A DNA stretch of 64,000 bases, taken from assembly GCA_937138395.1 (NCBI GenBank), contig CAKZPB010000136.1, positions 30,824 through 94,823 on the forward strand, written 5' to 3'. The stretch's first letter is position 1. Each line of letters starts with the position of its first letter. This document shows positions 19,764-29,997 of this stretch, in pieces. Below the pieces are notes generated by a model. That model was given only the letters and a program-made list of their open reading frames with translations. It was not told the DNA's origin and made no database searches. Both the position numbers and the translations under genes were made by a program. The DNA comes from an uncultured Pseudomonadota bacterium (GTDB lineage: Bacteria; Pseudomonadota; Gammaproteobacteria; Xanthomonadales; Wenzhouxiangellaceae).

Positions 19764-20984
19764 ATGGCGACGACCCGCGATGAGTTGGAAGTCTTTTTAT
19801 GGGAAGGTAAAGACAAGCGCGGTAAAGTCCTGAAGGGCGAGCGCTCGGCCAAGAGCCAGCAGTTGATCAAGGCTGAGCTGAGGATGCAGGGCATCACCCC
19901 TTCCCGCATCCGGAAAAAACCGAAAGCGCTGTTCGGTAGCGCCGGTAAGCGCATCTCGCCAAAAGACATTGCCGTCTTTACGCGCCAGCTGGCAACCATG
20001 TTGAATGCGGGTATCCCACTGGTCCAGGCCTTCACGATTATTGGGGCGGCGGCCGAAAACCCGCGCCTGCAAAAGCTGATCAATACGATTCGAGTCGATG
20101 TCGAGTCGGGTGCCACGCTGGCCGAAGCGCTCAGCAAGCATCCTGTCTATTTTGACGAACTCTACGTGAACCTGGTTGCATCAGGCGAAAGCGCCGGTGT
20201 GCTGGACCAGGTCCTGGAGAACATTGCGACCTACAAGGAGCGCATCGAATCGATCAAGGGAAAAATCAAGAAAGCATTGTTCTATCCTGCAACAGTCGTG
20301 GCGGTAGCCATTATCGTGACTGCAATCCTGCTGATTTTCGTTATTCCTCAGTTCGACTCGATCTTCGAAAGTTTCGGTGCCGATCTGCCGGCATTTACTC
20401 AATTGATTGTCAACCTGTCCAACACGCTGCAACAATATGGGTTTCTTGTGCTGGTGGCCGTGATTGGCAGCATTGTTGGATTGATTGCGCTGAAAAAGCG
20501 AAGCAAATCCTTTGCTCATTTCCTCGATCGAATCAGTCTGAAAATCCCGGTGATCGGCGATGTATTGGAGAAAGCCGCGCTTTCTCGATTTGCGCGTACA
20601 TTAGCCACAACCTTTGCGGCTGGCGTGCCACTGGTTGACGCGCTGAAAACCGTGGCAGGCGCTACCGGCAATATCGTCTATTCCAACGCAACGGATCAGA
20701 TTCGCGAAGATGTGGCAACCGGTCATCAGATGCAGTTGGCCATGCAGCAAACCGGCTTGTTTCCTCCGATGGTGGTTCAGATGACGGCCATCGGTGAGGA
20801 AGCCGGCTCACTCGACGCCATGCTGCTGAAGGTGGCTGATTTCTACGAGGAAGAGGTCAATAATACGGTCGATGCGCTATCCAGTCTGCTCGAGCCGTTC
20901 ATTATCGTTCTGGTCGGAACCATCATCGGTACCATTGTGATTGCCATGTATCTTCCGATCTTCCAGATCGCTTCTGTTGTGTAA
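19764..20984 (+). CDS. pilC: PilC, type IV pilus inner-membrane platform protein
   Basis: The 406-residue protein has two GspF/PilC repeats. The first carries FTRQLATMLNAGIPLVQAF and the second FARTLATTFAAGVPLVDAL, each with hydrophobic helices (VVAVAIIVTAILLIFVIPQF; FIIVLVGTIIGTIVIAMYLPIF). PilC is the cytoplasmic-membrane platform that couples the pilus ATPases to pilin assembly. A clear AGGAGAACAGT precedes the ATG. pilD follows after three bases. The extension ATPase pilB and the pilin pilA, often adjacent, are not in this window. Confidence 0.93.
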   Translation: MATTRDELEVFLWEGKDKRGKVLKGERSAKSQQLIKAELRMQGITPSRIRKKPKALFGSAGKRISPKDIAVFTRQLATMLNAGIPLVQAFTIIGAAAENPRLQKLINTIRVDVESGATLAEALSKHPVYFDELYVNLVASGESAGVLDQVLENIATYKERIESIKGKIKKALFYPATVVAVAIIVTAILLIFVIPQFDSIFESFGADLPAFTQLIVNLSNTLQQYGFLVLVAVIGSIVGLIALKKRSKSFAHFLDRISLKIPVIGDVLEKAALSRFARTLATTFAAGVPLVDALKTVAGATGNIVYSNATDQIREDVATGHQMQLAMQQTGLFPPMVVQMTAIGEEAGSLDAMLLKVADFYEEEVNNTVDALSSLLEPFIIVLVGTIIGTIVIAMYLPIFQIASVV

Positions 20985-20987
20985 ACA

Positions 20988-21848
20988 ATGGATTCACTCG
21001 AATCGCTGAACCCTGCCGTACTCTACGGCGGGGTCCTCGTGCTGAGTTTGCTGGTCGGGAGTTTTCTCAACGTCGTCATTCTCCGTTTACCGAACCGGAT
21101 GATGCACGATTGGAAGTGTCAGTGTCGGGAATTGCTGGGCCTGGATGAAGGTAATGCCACCGAACAGCCGCCTGGCGTGGCAACCGGCCGTTCGCATTGC
21201 CCCAAGTGCAACGTCAAGATCGCCTGGTACGACAACATCCCGGTCATCAGCTGGCTGATGCTACGCGGACAGTGCCGAAACTGTGGTACGTCCATTTCGA
21301 TTCGTTATCCAGCCGTCGAACTGCTGACCGCCATTCTTTCCCTGGTGGTTGTGGTGCAACTCGGCCCCACGCCTGCAGGCATGGCGGGGCTGTTGTTGAC
21401 CTGGACCCTGATCGCAGGCGCTGGTATCGATCTGGACCACAAGCTCCTGCCTGATCAATTGACGCTGCCCCTGGTCTGGATTGGCTTGCTGCTGAACCTG
21501 TCGATGGGCCTTTTTACCGATCTGGAGTCTGCCGTTATTGGCGCCGTGGCCGGCTATCTGGTTCTGTGGCTGGTGTTTCATCTGTTCCGGCTTGCAACCG
21601 GCAAGGAAGGCATGGGCTACGGCGATTTCAAATTGCTATCGGCCATCGGCGCCTGGTTTGGCTGGCAGGTACTGCCCAGCGTGATCCTGCTTGCATCACT
21701 GGTCGGTGCCGGCATCGGAATTGGCTTGATCGTAGCCAAGCGACTGGGCCGCGAAGTACCGATCGCCTTCGGGCCATTTCTGGCGGCGGCCGGTTGGTTG
21801 GTGTTAGTCAGCGATGGCGCAATCGTGGACCTGTTTTTCTTCTATTGA
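20988..21848 (+). CDS. pilD: PilD, prepilin peptidase and N-methyltransferase
   Basis: PilD cleaves and N-methylates type IV prepilins (and type II secretion pseudopilins). The 286-residue polytopic protein has the zinc-binding cysteines CPKCNVKI...CRNCG of the methyltransferase region and the two aspartyl-protease motifs GAGIDLDHKLLPD and MGYGDFKLL. It is translationally close to pilC. coaE, which often comes next, is missing; secA follows on the opposite strand. Confidence 0.95.
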   Translation: MDSLESLNPAVLYGGVLVLSLLVGSFLNVVILRLPNRMMHDWKCQCRELLGLDEGNATEQPPGVATGRSHCPKCNVKIAWYDNIPVISWLMLRGQCRNCGTSISIRYPAVELLTAILSLVVVVQLGPTPAGMAGLLLTWTLIAGAGIDLDHKLLPDQLTLPLVWIGLLLNLSMGLFTDLESAVIGAVAGYLVLWLVFHLFRLATGKEGMGYGDFKLLSAIGAWFGWQVLPSVILLASLVGAGIGIGLIVAKRLGREVPIAFGPFLAAAGWLVLVSDGAIVDLFFFY

Positions 21849-21920
21849 TCGCCTCCAGCAGCGATCGCTATAGCCGGATCTGACAGGCGGGGCTGAAACC
21901 CAAGCCCAGAATTAAACCGA

Positions 21921-21967
21921 GGTGTTTCTGCAGCCCCAGCCCAGCGGACTACGAAGGCTGAAACACC
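21921..21967. terminator. Possible stem-loop between convergent pilD and secA
   Basis: GGTGTTTC and GAAACACC form an 8-base stem that can extend by four pairs (AGCC/GGCT) past a bulge. There is no T-run. Its place between convergent genes suggests a terminator role, but the evidence is modest. Confidence 0.35.
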
Positions 21968-21990
21968 GGCCGGAGAACAAAACCCGATCG

Positions 21991-24720
21991 TTAATCCGGC
22001 TTGCCATGGCATTGCTTGTACTTCTTGCCTGAACCACACGGGCACGGCTCATTGCGACCAATCTTGCGGCCTTCTCGGACGAAGGTTTCAACCGACTCGG
22101 CCGGGTTGCCCTGGCCGCTGGCACCTTGTGCGGGTCCGCCAGCCTGCGGATTGCTCATGCCTGCAGCTTCGCGGTGCTGGAACTCCATCGGCGCTTCGCG
22201 ACGACGCTGCTCGTCGACCGCCTGGACGTCCTGCTCGGACTTGACCTGCACCCGCGCCAGAATCTTGATGACTTCGTGACGCATCCGAGCCAGCATGTCG
22301 GTAAACATTTCGAACCCTTCACGCTTGTACTCCTGCTGCGGTTTTTTCTGAGCAAAACCGCGCAGGTGTATACCCTTTCTCAGGTAGTCCATGTTGGCCA
22401 AGTGGTCTTTCCACTGCTGGTCGAGCACGTTCAGCATGACGGCTTTTTCGAACTGCAACATGACCTCGCGACCGGTCTGTTCCATTTTCGTATCGAAATG
22501 GGCATCGACCTTTTCCATAATGCGCTTGCGCAGTGCTTCTTCAGCCAGATCATCGTCTTCATCCAGCCACTGCCGAATCGGAATTTCGATGCCGAACTCA
22601 GCCTCCAGCGCTTTCTCGAGCCCGTCCGGATCCCACATTTCGTCGATGGAATCGGGCGGAATGTAGCGATCAATCAGGTCGACAAAGGCTTCATCGCGCA
22701 GATCCTCAACCAACTCATGCACGTCATCGGACTGCATCAGCTCATTGCGCTGTGCATAAATGACGCGACGTTGATCGTTCGCCACGTCATCGAAATCAAG
22801 CAGGTTCTTGCGCATGTCGAAGTTATGTGCCTCAACCTTGCGCTGTGCGTTCTCGATGGCCTTTGTGACCCAGGGATGTTCGATGGCTTCACCCTCGCCG
22901 ACCAGCTTCTGCATCATGCCGCCCATGCGATCCGGCGCAAAGATGCGCATCAGGTTATCTTCCAGCGACAGGTAGAACCGGCTGGAACCCGGGTCACCCT
23001 GACGACCGGATCGCCCGCGCAGCTGGTTGTCGATACGGCGCGATTCATGTCGCTCGGTGCCGATAATGTGAAGACCGCCCGCTTCGATGACTTGATCGTG
23101 ACGCTGCTGCCAGTCCGCCTTGATTTTTTTCCTGTTTGCTTCGTCGGGCGAATCGCCAGCCTCGGCCAGTTCGACTTCCAGGCTGCCGCCCAGAACAATA
23201 TCGGTGCCTCGACCGGCCATATTGGTGGCAATGGTGACCGCACCCGGCCTGCCGGCCTGGGCAATGATGTGGGCTTCGCGCTCATGCTGCTTTGCGTTCA
23301 GCACTTCATGCTTGATACCGGCTTTCTTCAGCGCCTTTGCCAGTAGTTCCGAGGTTTCGATGGACGTTGTACCCACCAACGTCGGCTGGCCTGCCGCGCT
23401 GCACTGCTTGATGTCATCGATGACGGCATCGAATTTTTCCATCGTGCTCTTGAACACCAGGTCGGGGTTGTCGATACGCTGCATCGGCTTGTTGGTCGGT
23501 ATGACCACGACCTCGAGACCGTAGATGGTCTGGAACTCATAGGCTTCGGTATCAGCAGTACCGGTCATGCCGGACAACTTTTCGTACAGGCGGAAATAAT
23601 TCTGGAAGGTAATCGAGGCCAGCGTCTGGTTCTCGCGCTGAATCGGTACGCCTTCCTTGGCCTCGACGGCCTGATGCAAACCATCCGACCAGCGCCGACC
23701 CGGCATCGTGCGGCCAGTAAATTCATCGACAATCACCACTTCACCATCGTTCACGATGTAATCGACATCGCGATTGAACAGATGATGCGCCCGCAGACAG
23801 GCGTTCAGGGTATGGGTCAGATTCAGATTCTGCGCATCGTACAGACTGTCTTCAGGCTTCAGCAGGTCCACCTCAGTCAGCAGTTGCTCGACGTGCGCCA
23901 TGCCCTCTTCACTCAAGTGTACCTGCTTGGATTTTTCGTCAATTGAAAAATCACCCGGACCGTCCTCCTCTTCCTGGGGCGTCATCTTCGGAACGATGCG
24001 GTTGATCTTGACGTACAGCTCTGGACCCTCGTCGGCAGGGCCCGAAATGATCAAGGGCGTTCGCGCCTCGTCAATCAGGATCGAGTCGACCTCATCGACG
24101 ATGGCGAAATGCTGGCCGCGCTGGACTTTCTGATCCTTCGAGAAGGCCATGTTGTCGCGCAGGTAATCGAAACCGAATTCGTTGTTGGTGCCGTAAGTAA
24201 TGTCGCAGGCATATGCGGCTCGCTTGGCGGCGGCCGACATGCCCGGTACCGAAACACCGACGCTCAGATCCAGGGCATGATAAATCGGCCCCATCCAATC
24301 CGCGTCTCGCCGGGCCAGGTAGTCGTTGACGGTAATGACATGCACGCCCTGATCAGCAATGGCGTTCAGATATACCGCAAGCGTCGCGACCAGCGTTTTA
24401 CCCTCACCGGTTTTCATTTCAGCAATCTTGCCCTGGTGAAGCACCATGCCGCCGATTAACTGGGCGTCGAAATGACGCATTCCCAATGTTCGTACCGAGG
24501 CCTCACGACAGACGGCAAAAGCCTCTGGCAACAGGTCATCGAGTGTTTCTCCAGCTTCGAAACGCTGCCGAAACTCGACTGTTTTCCCGCGCAGCGCCTC
24601 ATCACTGAGCTCCTTGGTATCGGCCTCGAGCTCATTGATTTGGTCAACGTGTTTTTGCAGTTGCTTCAGCAGTCGCTCATTACGACTGCCGATAACGCGG
24701 GTGATCAGACTTTTTAGCAT
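21991..24720 (-). CDS. secA: SecA, preprotein translocase ATPase
   Basis: SecA drives proteins through SecYEG. The 909-residue protein contains [11 protein letters not shown] (Walker A), [10 protein letters not shown] (Walker B), [10 protein letters not shown], and the C-terminal zinc motif [13 protein letters not shown]. Length and order are normal. I use the ATG of [14 protein letters not shown] rather than the track start 20 residues upstream. In E. coli secA follows lpxC and secM. Here lpxC lies further upstream on the same strand but a DUF721 gene on the other strand intervenes, and I see no SecM-like arrest peptide. Confidence 0.97.
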   Translation of the reverse strand: MLKSLITRVIGSRNERLLKQLQKHVDQINELEADTKELSDEALRGKTVEFRQRFEAGETLDDLLPEAFAVCREASVRTLGMRHFDAQLIGGMVLHQGKIAEMKTGEGKTLVATLAVYLNAIADQGVHVITVNDYLARRDADWMGPIYHALDLSVGVSVPGMSAAAKRAAYACDITYGTNNEFGFDYLRDNMAFSKDQKVQRGQHFAIVDEVDSILIDEARTPLIISGPADEGPELYVKINRIVPKMTPQEEEDGPGDFSIDEKSKQVHLSEEGMAHVEQLLTEVDLLKPEDSLYDAQNLNLTHTLNACLRAHHLFNRDVDYIVNDGEVVIVDEFTGRTMPGRRWSDGLHQAVEAKEGVPIQRENQTLASITFQNYFRLYEKLSGMTGTADTEAYEFQTIYGLEVVVIPTNKPMQRIDNPDLVFKSTMEKFDAVIDDIKQCSAAGQPTLVGTTSIETSELLAKALKKAGIKHEVLNAKQHEREAHIIAQAGRPGAVTIATNMAGRGTDIVLGGSLEVELAEAGDSPDEANRKKIKADWQQRHDQVIEAGGLHIIGTERHESRRIDNQLRGRSGRQGDPGSSRFYLSLEDNLMRIFAPDRMGGMMQKLVGEGEAIEHPWVTKAIENAQRKVEAHNFDMRKNLLDFDDVANDQRRVIYAQRNELMQSDDVHELVEDLRDEAFVDLIDRYIPPDSIDEMWDPDGLEKALEAEFGIEIPIRQWLDEDDDLAEEALRKRIMEKVDAHFDTKMEQTGREVMLQFEKAVMLNVLDQQWKDHLANMDYLRKGIHLRGFAQKKPQQEYKREGFEMFTDMLARMRHEVIKILARVQVKSEQDVQAVDEQRRREAPMEFQHREAAGMSNPQAGGPAQGASGQGNPAESVETFVREGRKIGRNEPCPCGSGKKYKQCHGKPD

Positions 24721-24938
24721 CGTGAATTCACTTGATTTTTCAGGACTGTGCTGTACTACCAGCTTGGGGCTGACTGGCACGGTATCAAGCAGCTGGGCCT
24801 GATTGCCAGAATGTGTTGTGGCTCAAGCCAAGCGGCTCAATGCTCTATTTTATCGGAACGCAGCGTTCAGTATCATGCTTGTACCAGGTCGCAGAATCAC
24901 GTAAATTCGAGTATCCAGGATTCAACCCACGTTCGCAA

Positions 24939-25280
24939 ATGACTGAGCAAAAACCAGCCGACAAGTCTCGCACCGTTTCTCAGGTCGCCGCCACGAGCCA
25001 AGGCCTTGGCGGCGCTGTCCGACAAGCCCAGGCTTTCCAGGCGCTGAATGAACGCGTGGTGCAATCGCTGCCGGACAGCGTACGACCGCATGTCCGCATT
25101 GCCTGTATTGAAGGAGACTGCCTGATGATCGGTGCTGAATCGCCCGCTTGGGCAACACAGGCGCGGCTGTGGGCCGACACGATGGTCAACGAGGCTGCAG
25201 CCTTGTGGCCCGTACCGATCCGTCGAAGCGAGATTTTTGTATCAAATGATTCGTTCCGACTGATTCGTGGCGATCTGTAA
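24939..25280 (+). CDS. DUF721 protein
   Basis: The 113-residue cytoplasmic protein has a DUF721-like core (LNERVVQSLPDSVRPHVRIACIEGDCLMIGAESPAWATQARLWADTMV). It starts at MTEQKPADKS; the longer upstream extension in the track has no family support and runs through the likely promoter region. It is divergent from secA and convergent with lpxC, a position where DUF721 proteins often occur in proteobacteria. The function is not known. The 296 bases between it and lpxC hold no gene that I can support. Confidence 0.75.
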   Translation: MTEQKPADKSRTVSQVAATSQGLGGAVRQAQAFQALNERVVQSLPDSVRPHVRIACIEGDCLMIGAESPAWATQARLWADTMVNEAAALWPVPIRRSEIFVSNDSFRLIRGDL

Positions 25281-25576
25281 AACACTTCATCGCTACCACC
25301 GTGGCCACACTGTGCCCACAGCCCCGGTTCCGAAATTCGGCTACTGGTCAACCGAAAATACCCGGTCGATTCAGTTCTTTCTTTCGGCGATGCCGATGCA
25401 GGAATAACGAGCCAGGTGACAAAGAACGAATAGATAGAGCAGACAAAAGCGCTGGATCACACCGTCGCTAGTTCAAGCTACGAAATAGTGCGGTCACTGC
25501 GTCGCCGGGAGACCCGGTCAAATTGTCAGCTATCGTGCGTCTGAACGGGTCGCCAGCTGGACTGGTTGCGCAGTCG

Positions 25577-26491
25577 TCAAACTGCCTGAGCCGGCTGCAA
25601 GAAAGAAATGGGTGCGTTGGCATTTTCTTCGAGCGTCACGTCCTCCCAGGCAGATTCATCGGCCAATACCTTTCGTAGCAGCTGATTATTCAATTCATGG
25701 CCGGATTTGTGACCACTGAACCAACCGATCGGGCTGGCGCCCAGCAAATACAGATCGCCAATGGCATCCAGCATCTTGTGCTTGACGAATTCGTCTTCAT
25801 AGCGCAATCCATCGCTGTTGAGCACGCGGTAATCGTCGACGACGACCGCATTGTCGAGGCTGCCGCCCAGAACCAGATTACGTTGGCGCAGATATTCAAT
25901 ATCGCGCATGAAGCCGAACGTACGGGCGCGCGCGACTTCTTTTAAATACGAGGTCGTGGAAAAATCCAGATCGGCACGACATGTACGGTCCTTGAACACC
26001 GGATGGTCAAATTCAATCTGAAACGATACACGGAAGCCATCGAACGGCTCAAACCGAACCCAGCGGTCGCCATCGACCAATTCAACTGGTTTCTTGATTC
26101 GGACGAAACGCTTGGCCTTGTTCTGCTCGGCAATGCCTGCAGACTGAATCAGAAATACGAATGGGCCGGCACTGCCGTCCATGATCGGCACTTCTGAGGC
26201 CGTCAGATCAACAAACACGTTGTCGATGCCGAGTCCTGCCAAAGCCGATACCAGATGCTCGATCGTTGCAACGCGCGTACCATCCGTGCCGACCAGGGTG
26301 GTTGACAGTGCAGTGTCGCCCACGTGATGGGGCTCCGCCTTGATTTCGAACACGGGATCCAGATCGATCCGTCGAAAGACAATACCTGTGTCGACCGGTG
26401 CAGGGCGAAGGGTCATCACGACCTTTTCCCCGTTGTGCATACCGACACCGGTCGCGCGGATGACGTTTTTGAGTGTACGTTGTTTAATCAC
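25577..26491 (-). CDS. lpxC: LpxC, UDP-3-O-acyl-N-acetylglucosamine deacetylase
   Basis: LpxC catalyses the committed step of lipid A synthesis, a zinc-dependent deacetylation. The 304-residue protein is full length, with zinc-ligand regions [14 protein letters not shown] (near residue 78) and [14 protein letters not shown] (His near 237), and the late active-site histidine in [12 protein letters not shown]. It closes the dcw cluster after ftsZ, as in most gammaproteobacteria. A 161-base gap with a candidate promoter precedes it. The C-terminus matters for FtsH-dependent turnover in E. coli; here it ends SFLQPAQAV, a hydrophobic Ala-rich tail compatible with that. Confidence 0.97.
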   Translation of the reverse strand: MIKQRTLKNVIRATGVGMHNGEKVVMTLRPAPVDTGIVFRRIDLDPVFEIKAEPHHVGDTALSTTLVGTDGTRVATIEHLVSALAGLGIDNVFVDLTASEVPIMDGSAGPFVFLIQSAGIAEQNKAKRFVRIKKPVELVDGDRWVRFEPFDGFRVSFQIEFDHPVFKDRTCRADLDFSTTSYLKEVARARTFGFMRDIEYLRQRNLVLGGSLDNAVVVDDYRVLNSDGLRYEDEFVKHKMLDAIGDLYLLGASPIGWFSGHKSGHELNNQLLRKVLADESAWEDVTLEENANAPISFLQPAQAV

Positions 26492-26530
26492 GGCAATATT
26501 TACTGATCAATAACCTTTCAATACTAGCAC

Positions 26531-26559
26531 ATTCTTCAAAAACCAGCCCTTTATGTCAA
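26531..26559 (-). promoter_or_regulatory. Candidate lpxC promoter
   Basis: On the minus strand a perfect TTGACA is followed after 17 bases by AAGAAT (4 of 6). An extended -10-like TGCTAGTAT lies a little further down. Either could serve lpxC independently of ftsZ. Confidence 0.45.
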
Positions 26560-26561
26560 TT

Positions 26562-26585
26562 TTATTACGCTGGTTATTACGCTGG
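26562..26585. repeat. Perfect 12-base tandem duplication
   Basis: TTATTACGCTGG occurs twice back to back, just upstream of the candidate lpxC promoter. It could be a slippage product or a pair of protein-binding sites. Confidence 0.8.
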
Positions 26586-26591
26586 AATGTC

Positions 26592-26635
26592 GCTCATCCC
26601 GCGATGACGCGGCGAGTCATCAAAGCGGGATGAGC
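26592..26635. repeat. Long two-step hairpin between ftsZ and lpxC
   Basis: Outer arms GCTCATCCCGC and GCGGGATGAGC (11 bases, perfect) enclose inner arms GATGAC and GTCATC around a GC-rich loop, with only a 3-base bulge. It begins 18 bases after the ftsZ stop. No T-run follows, so it looks more like a REP-type or mRNA 3'-end-protecting structure than a classical terminator. Confidence 0.7.
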
Positions 26636-26652
26636 AACACGAATTGATACGA

Positions 26653-27813
26653 TCAATCAGCCTGATTGCGTAGAAAAGCCGGAATGTCCAGATATTGAAA
26701 CTCAGTCTGCTCGACATCGGTCGCGCGCTCGGACCGACGCCCTGGCCGACGATTAGGCTCATTCGACTCAGGCTCATCATCTTCGGCAAATACCGGACGA
26801 TCGTCCGTGCCGGTCCTGATCAACTGCATCGGCTTTTCCTTTTCAATGTTCCTTTTATGGCCGAGTCCGGTCGCAACGACGGTTACGCGGATTTCGTCAT
26901 TCATATCCGGCTCGATCACCGTGCCCATCACGACCGTGGCATCTTCGCTGGCCAAGTCAGCGATGGTCGTACCGACCTCTTCGAATTCGCGCATCGACAG
27001 ATTCATCCCGGCCGTCACGTTGACCAGAATGCCGCAGGCACCGGCCAGATTCACGTCTTCCAGCAGCGGTGAGCCAATGGCCGACTGGGCCGCCATCAGG
27101 GCGCGATCCTGGCCCGTTGCGCAGCCGGATCCCATCATGGCCATGCCCATTTCAGACATCACGGTGCGCACATCGGCAAAGTCGACGTTGATCAAGCCAG
27201 GTCGTGTAATCAACTCGGCAATACCCTGGACTGCACCTGACAGCACCTGGTTGGCTGCCTTGAAGGCATTCAGCAGCGTAATGTCGGGACCAAGCACGCT
27301 GAGCAGTTTTGAATTCGGAATCGTGATCAACGAATCGACGTGATGACCCAGTTCGTCAATGCCCTGCTGAGCAACGCCAGAGCGACGCTGGCCCTCGAAC
27401 GGAAACGGACGGGTCACGACAGCGACCGTCAGCACGCCCATTTCCTTGGCCGTTTGTGCAACTACGGGTGCCGCCCCGGTACCGGTCCCGCCACCCATAC
27501 CGGCAGTCACGAAAACCATGTCGCAGCCTTCCAGCATTTCGCAGATTCGATCACGATCTTCGAGCGCTGCTTGACGACCCACTTCGGGATTGGCGCCGGC
27601 ACCCAGGCCCTTGGTGACGCTCGATCCGATCTGCAGCGTGGTCTTGCCCTTGAAGCTCTTCAACGCCTGGGCATCGGTATTGACTGAGACAAACTCGACC
27701 CCGTCGATGTTGGCTTCGACCATCTGGTTGACGGCATTACCGCCGCCCCCGCCGATGCCAAGCACCTTGATGGTCGCACTCGGTGTGTAATTCTCGATTA
27801 ATTCAAAAGCCAT
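26653..27813 (-). CDS. ftsZ: FtsZ, cell-division tubulin homologue
   Basis: FtsZ polymerises into the Z ring. The 386-residue protein shows the tubulin signature [10 protein letters not shown], the N-terminal nucleotide loop [13 protein letters not shown], a variable linker (about 320-370, charged) and the conserved C-terminal peptide DIPAFLRNQ that binds FtsA and ZipA. AGGAG precedes the ATG. It is separated from ftsA by 137 bases, the largest internal gap of the dcw cluster, so an additional ftsZ promoter is likely, although I could not pick a convincing one. Confidence 0.98.
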   Translation of the reverse strand: MAFELIENYTPSATIKVLGIGGGGGNAVNQMVEANIDGVEFVSVNTDAQALKSFKGKTTLQIGSSVTKGLGAGANPEVGRQAALEDRDRICEMLEGCDMVFVTAGMGGGTGTGAAPVVAQTAKEMGVLTVAVVTRPFPFEGQRRSGVAQQGIDELGHHVDSLITIPNSKLLSVLGPDITLLNAFKAANQVLSGAVQGIAELITRPGLINVDFADVRTVMSEMGMAMMGSGCATGQDRALMAAQSAIGSPLLEDVNLAGACGILVNVTAGMNLSMREFEEVGTTIADLASEDATVVMGTVIEPDMNDEIRVTVVATGLGHKRNIEKEKPMQLIRTGTDDRPVFAEDDEPESNEPNRRPGRRSERATDVEQTEFQYLDIPAFLRNQAD

Positions 27814-27950
27814 GATGTAGTTCTCCTGTTACTCGCCGTTAGAGAAAAATTCAGAACAAAGGAATACGGCGCGCACCTTCTTGACGGATGCTTTGCGCCG
27901 CTTCCGGGCTGAACTGAAAATGAATTGTTGTTGAATTGAGCTCCAGCGCA

Positions 27951-29183
27951 TCAGAATTCACCCTGGAACCAGTTTTTGAAGCGGCTCAACAAGCCGCCGG
28001 AATGACCTCGGCCGAGGCCACCACCACGCGGACGATCCAGCTTGCTGCCGCGCAGCAGCAAACCAACGCCGGTGGCATGAATCGGGTTATTGACGACTTC
28101 CGACAGGCCCTGCACGTGCTGCGGGGCACCGAGTCGAACCGGCATATGCATGATTTCTTCGGCCAGCTCGACCACGCCTTCCATCCGCGCACCGCCGCCA
28201 GTCAGCACCAGGCCAGCAGGGATCAGGTTTTCGCAGCCGGACTGGCGTAGTTGTTTCTGCACATGGTGGAACAATTCGCGATAGCGCGCTTCGACCACCT
28301 GGGCCAGCGTCTGGCGCTCCAGTCGTCGTGGTGGTCGATCGCCGACGCTTGGCACCTGGATGGTTTCTTCGCTGGTTGCCAGCTGCTCCAGTGCACAGGC
28401 GTACTTGATCTTGATTTCTTCAGCGTGCTGGGTCGGGGTGCGTAGCGCGACCGCAATATCACTGGTCACAAGGTCACCGGCAATGGGAATGCAGGCGGTG
28501 TGCTGGATCGCACCCTCGGAGAATACGGCGATGTCCGTAGTGCCGGCACCGATGTCGATCAGGCCGATGCCGAGTTCTTTCTCATCGTCGGACAACACCG
28601 ACTCACTGGACGCGAGTTGATGAAGAATCAGGTCGTCAACCTGCAATCCGCAGCGGGCCACACATTTGGTCACGTTCTGAACCGCACTGACCGCCGCGGT
28701 AACCAAGTGGACCTGAACCTCCAGCCGCACGCCGGACATGCCGATCGGCTGCCGGATGCCATCGGTTGAATCGATCATGTAGCCCTTCGGCAGCACATGC
28801 AGAATTCGCTGGTCAGCCGGGATGGCCACGGCCCGGGCCGATTCCAGTACGCGTTCGACATCGGCATCGTCGACCTCGGTATCGCGGATCGCGACCGCGC
28901 CATGCGAGTCACGTGAGTTGACGTGCGTGCCGGAAATCCCGGCAAACACCGAGTGAATTTCGCAATCCGCCATCAACTCGGCTTCCTCGACCGCGCGTTG
29001 GATCGATTGCTCGGTCGATTCGATGTCGACCACCATGCCGCGTTTCAGACCGCGCGAAGAATGGGAACCAAGCCCGATCACTTCCACCGACCCGTCGGCC
29101 TGGATTTCACCCACGATCGCAACGATCTTGCTGGTACCGATGTCCAGCCCTACAACCAATGATTTATCCGGCTTTCTAGCCAT
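27951..29183 (-). CDS. ftsA: FtsA, actin-like divisome protein
   Basis: FtsA tethers FtsZ filaments to the membrane. The 410-residue protein has the actin-fold phosphate loops VVGLDIGTSKIVAIVGE and IGLIDIGAGTTDIAVF and ends in the amphipathic membrane-targeting helix LLSRFKNWFQGEF. I start it at MARKPDKSLVVG, preceded by AGAGGAAGAAC. Its first codons overlap the end of ftsQ by 8 bases, indicating translational coupling. Confidence 0.97.
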   Translation of the reverse strand: MARKPDKSLVVGLDIGTSKIVAIVGEIQADGSVEVIGLGSHSSRGLKRGMVVDIESTEQSIQRAVEEAELMADCEIHSVFAGISGTHVNSRDSHGAVAIRDTEVDDADVERVLESARAVAIPADQRILHVLPKGYMIDSTDGIRQPIGMSGVRLEVQVHLVTAAVSAVQNVTKCVARCGLQVDDLILHQLASSESVLSDDEKELGIGLIDIGAGTTDIAVFSEGAIQHTACIPIAGDLVTSDIAVALRTPTQHAEEIKIKYACALEQLATSEETIQVPSVGDRPPRRLERQTLAQVVEARYRELFHHVQKQLRQSGCENLIPAGLVLTGGGARMEGVVELAEEIMHMPVRLGAPQHVQGLSEVVNNPIHATGVGLLLRGSKLDRPRGGGLGRGHSGGLLSRFKNWFQGEF

Positions 29184-29997
29184 GTTCTTCCTCTTTTGCT
29201 GGATCACGATCCTGCGACTTGACAAGACGGCTCCCGAATTCCGATACATGCCCAGGCCATGGCGCCGACTGCAATGCGGTTTCGCCGGCATTCGCCGGCT
29301 GTTCTACCGGCGGTTTGACGGGCGTTATGGCGAGGCCGTTCGGGTAGCGCAGATCAATTCGTGCAATGCTGTTCATGTTGACCAACTGCCGATGAACGGC
29401 CAGGAACCGCTTCAGCCTGTGCTGAATCTGTTCGCGGCCCAGCAGCAGCAATTGCCCACTGTCCAGCCGCAACGACCAGGCACCGCGCGGGTCCAGCACC
29501 AATTGATTCAGGTCCAGACCGGACTGAACCAGTTCCATTCGAAGCTGCTGCCAGGTCTGAAACACATCCTGTTGACGACTTTCCGGTCCCTTGAGATCCA
29601 CCAGACCCTGCATGCCAGCAGTGCCGGCGACATCGAACACGGCACCGTTTGCACTCATCAGACCGGTCTGATTCCAGCGTGCGACTACACGATGCTCGAC
29701 CACGGTAATTTCGAGCGCGTCCGGCCAATGTCGACTGATGTAGACCCGCTCGACCCAGGGCAGGCGCTCGATCGCGTTGCGCGCCCGTTCGATATCTACA
29801 GCGAAGAACCCAAGCGCGGCCTCTTGCGCAACCGCTGCGCGCACTTGCTCGGCCGTGGTTCGGTCCAGTTCACCAGCCACTTCAAGCCAGCGAATCGGCC
29901 ACTGTTCTGCCTTGTTCAGGCCGCCGAAGGTCCAGATGGATAGACCGGCTGCGGTAATCAGCAATAGCCCGGCAATTGACCAGATCATGATCTTCAT
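29176..29997 (-). CDS. ftsQ: FtsQ, divisome bitopic protein
   Basis: The 273-residue protein has one N-terminal membrane helix (MKIMIWSIAGLLLITAAGLSIWTFG), a POTRA-like segment (WPIRWLEVAGELDRTTAEQVRAAVAQ) and the beta domain (LPWVERVYISRHWPDALEITVVEHRVVARW). FtsQ recruits FtsL and FtsB through its periplasmic domain. GGAGGAGATCGCAGC precedes the ATG, which overlaps the ddl stop by four bases (ATGA). The upstream extension in the track lies within ddl and is not used. Confidence 0.94.
   Translation of the reverse strand: MKIMIWSIAGLLLITAAGLSIWTFGGLNKAEQWPIRWLEVAGELDRTTAEQVRAAVAQEAALGFFAVDIERARNAIERLPWVERVYISRHWPDALEITVVEHRVVARWNQTGLMSANGAVFDVAGTAGMQGLVDLKGPESRQQDVFQTWQQLRMELVQSGLDLNQLVLDPRGAWSLRLDSGQLLLLGREQIQHRLKRFLAVHRQLVNMNSIARIDLRYPNGLAITPVKPPVEQPANAGETALQSAPWPGHVSEFGSRLVKSQDRDPAKEEEHG

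Noticed and set aside
22126-23346. A 406-residue plus-strand ORF antisense to secA
   Set aside because: It is a long open frame caused by the codon usage of secA on the other strand; it has no ribosome site or family motif, and secA is certain.
29023-29943. A 306-residue plus-strand ORF across ftsA and ftsQ
   Set aside because: It crosses two well-supported genes on the other strand and shows no protein-like features.
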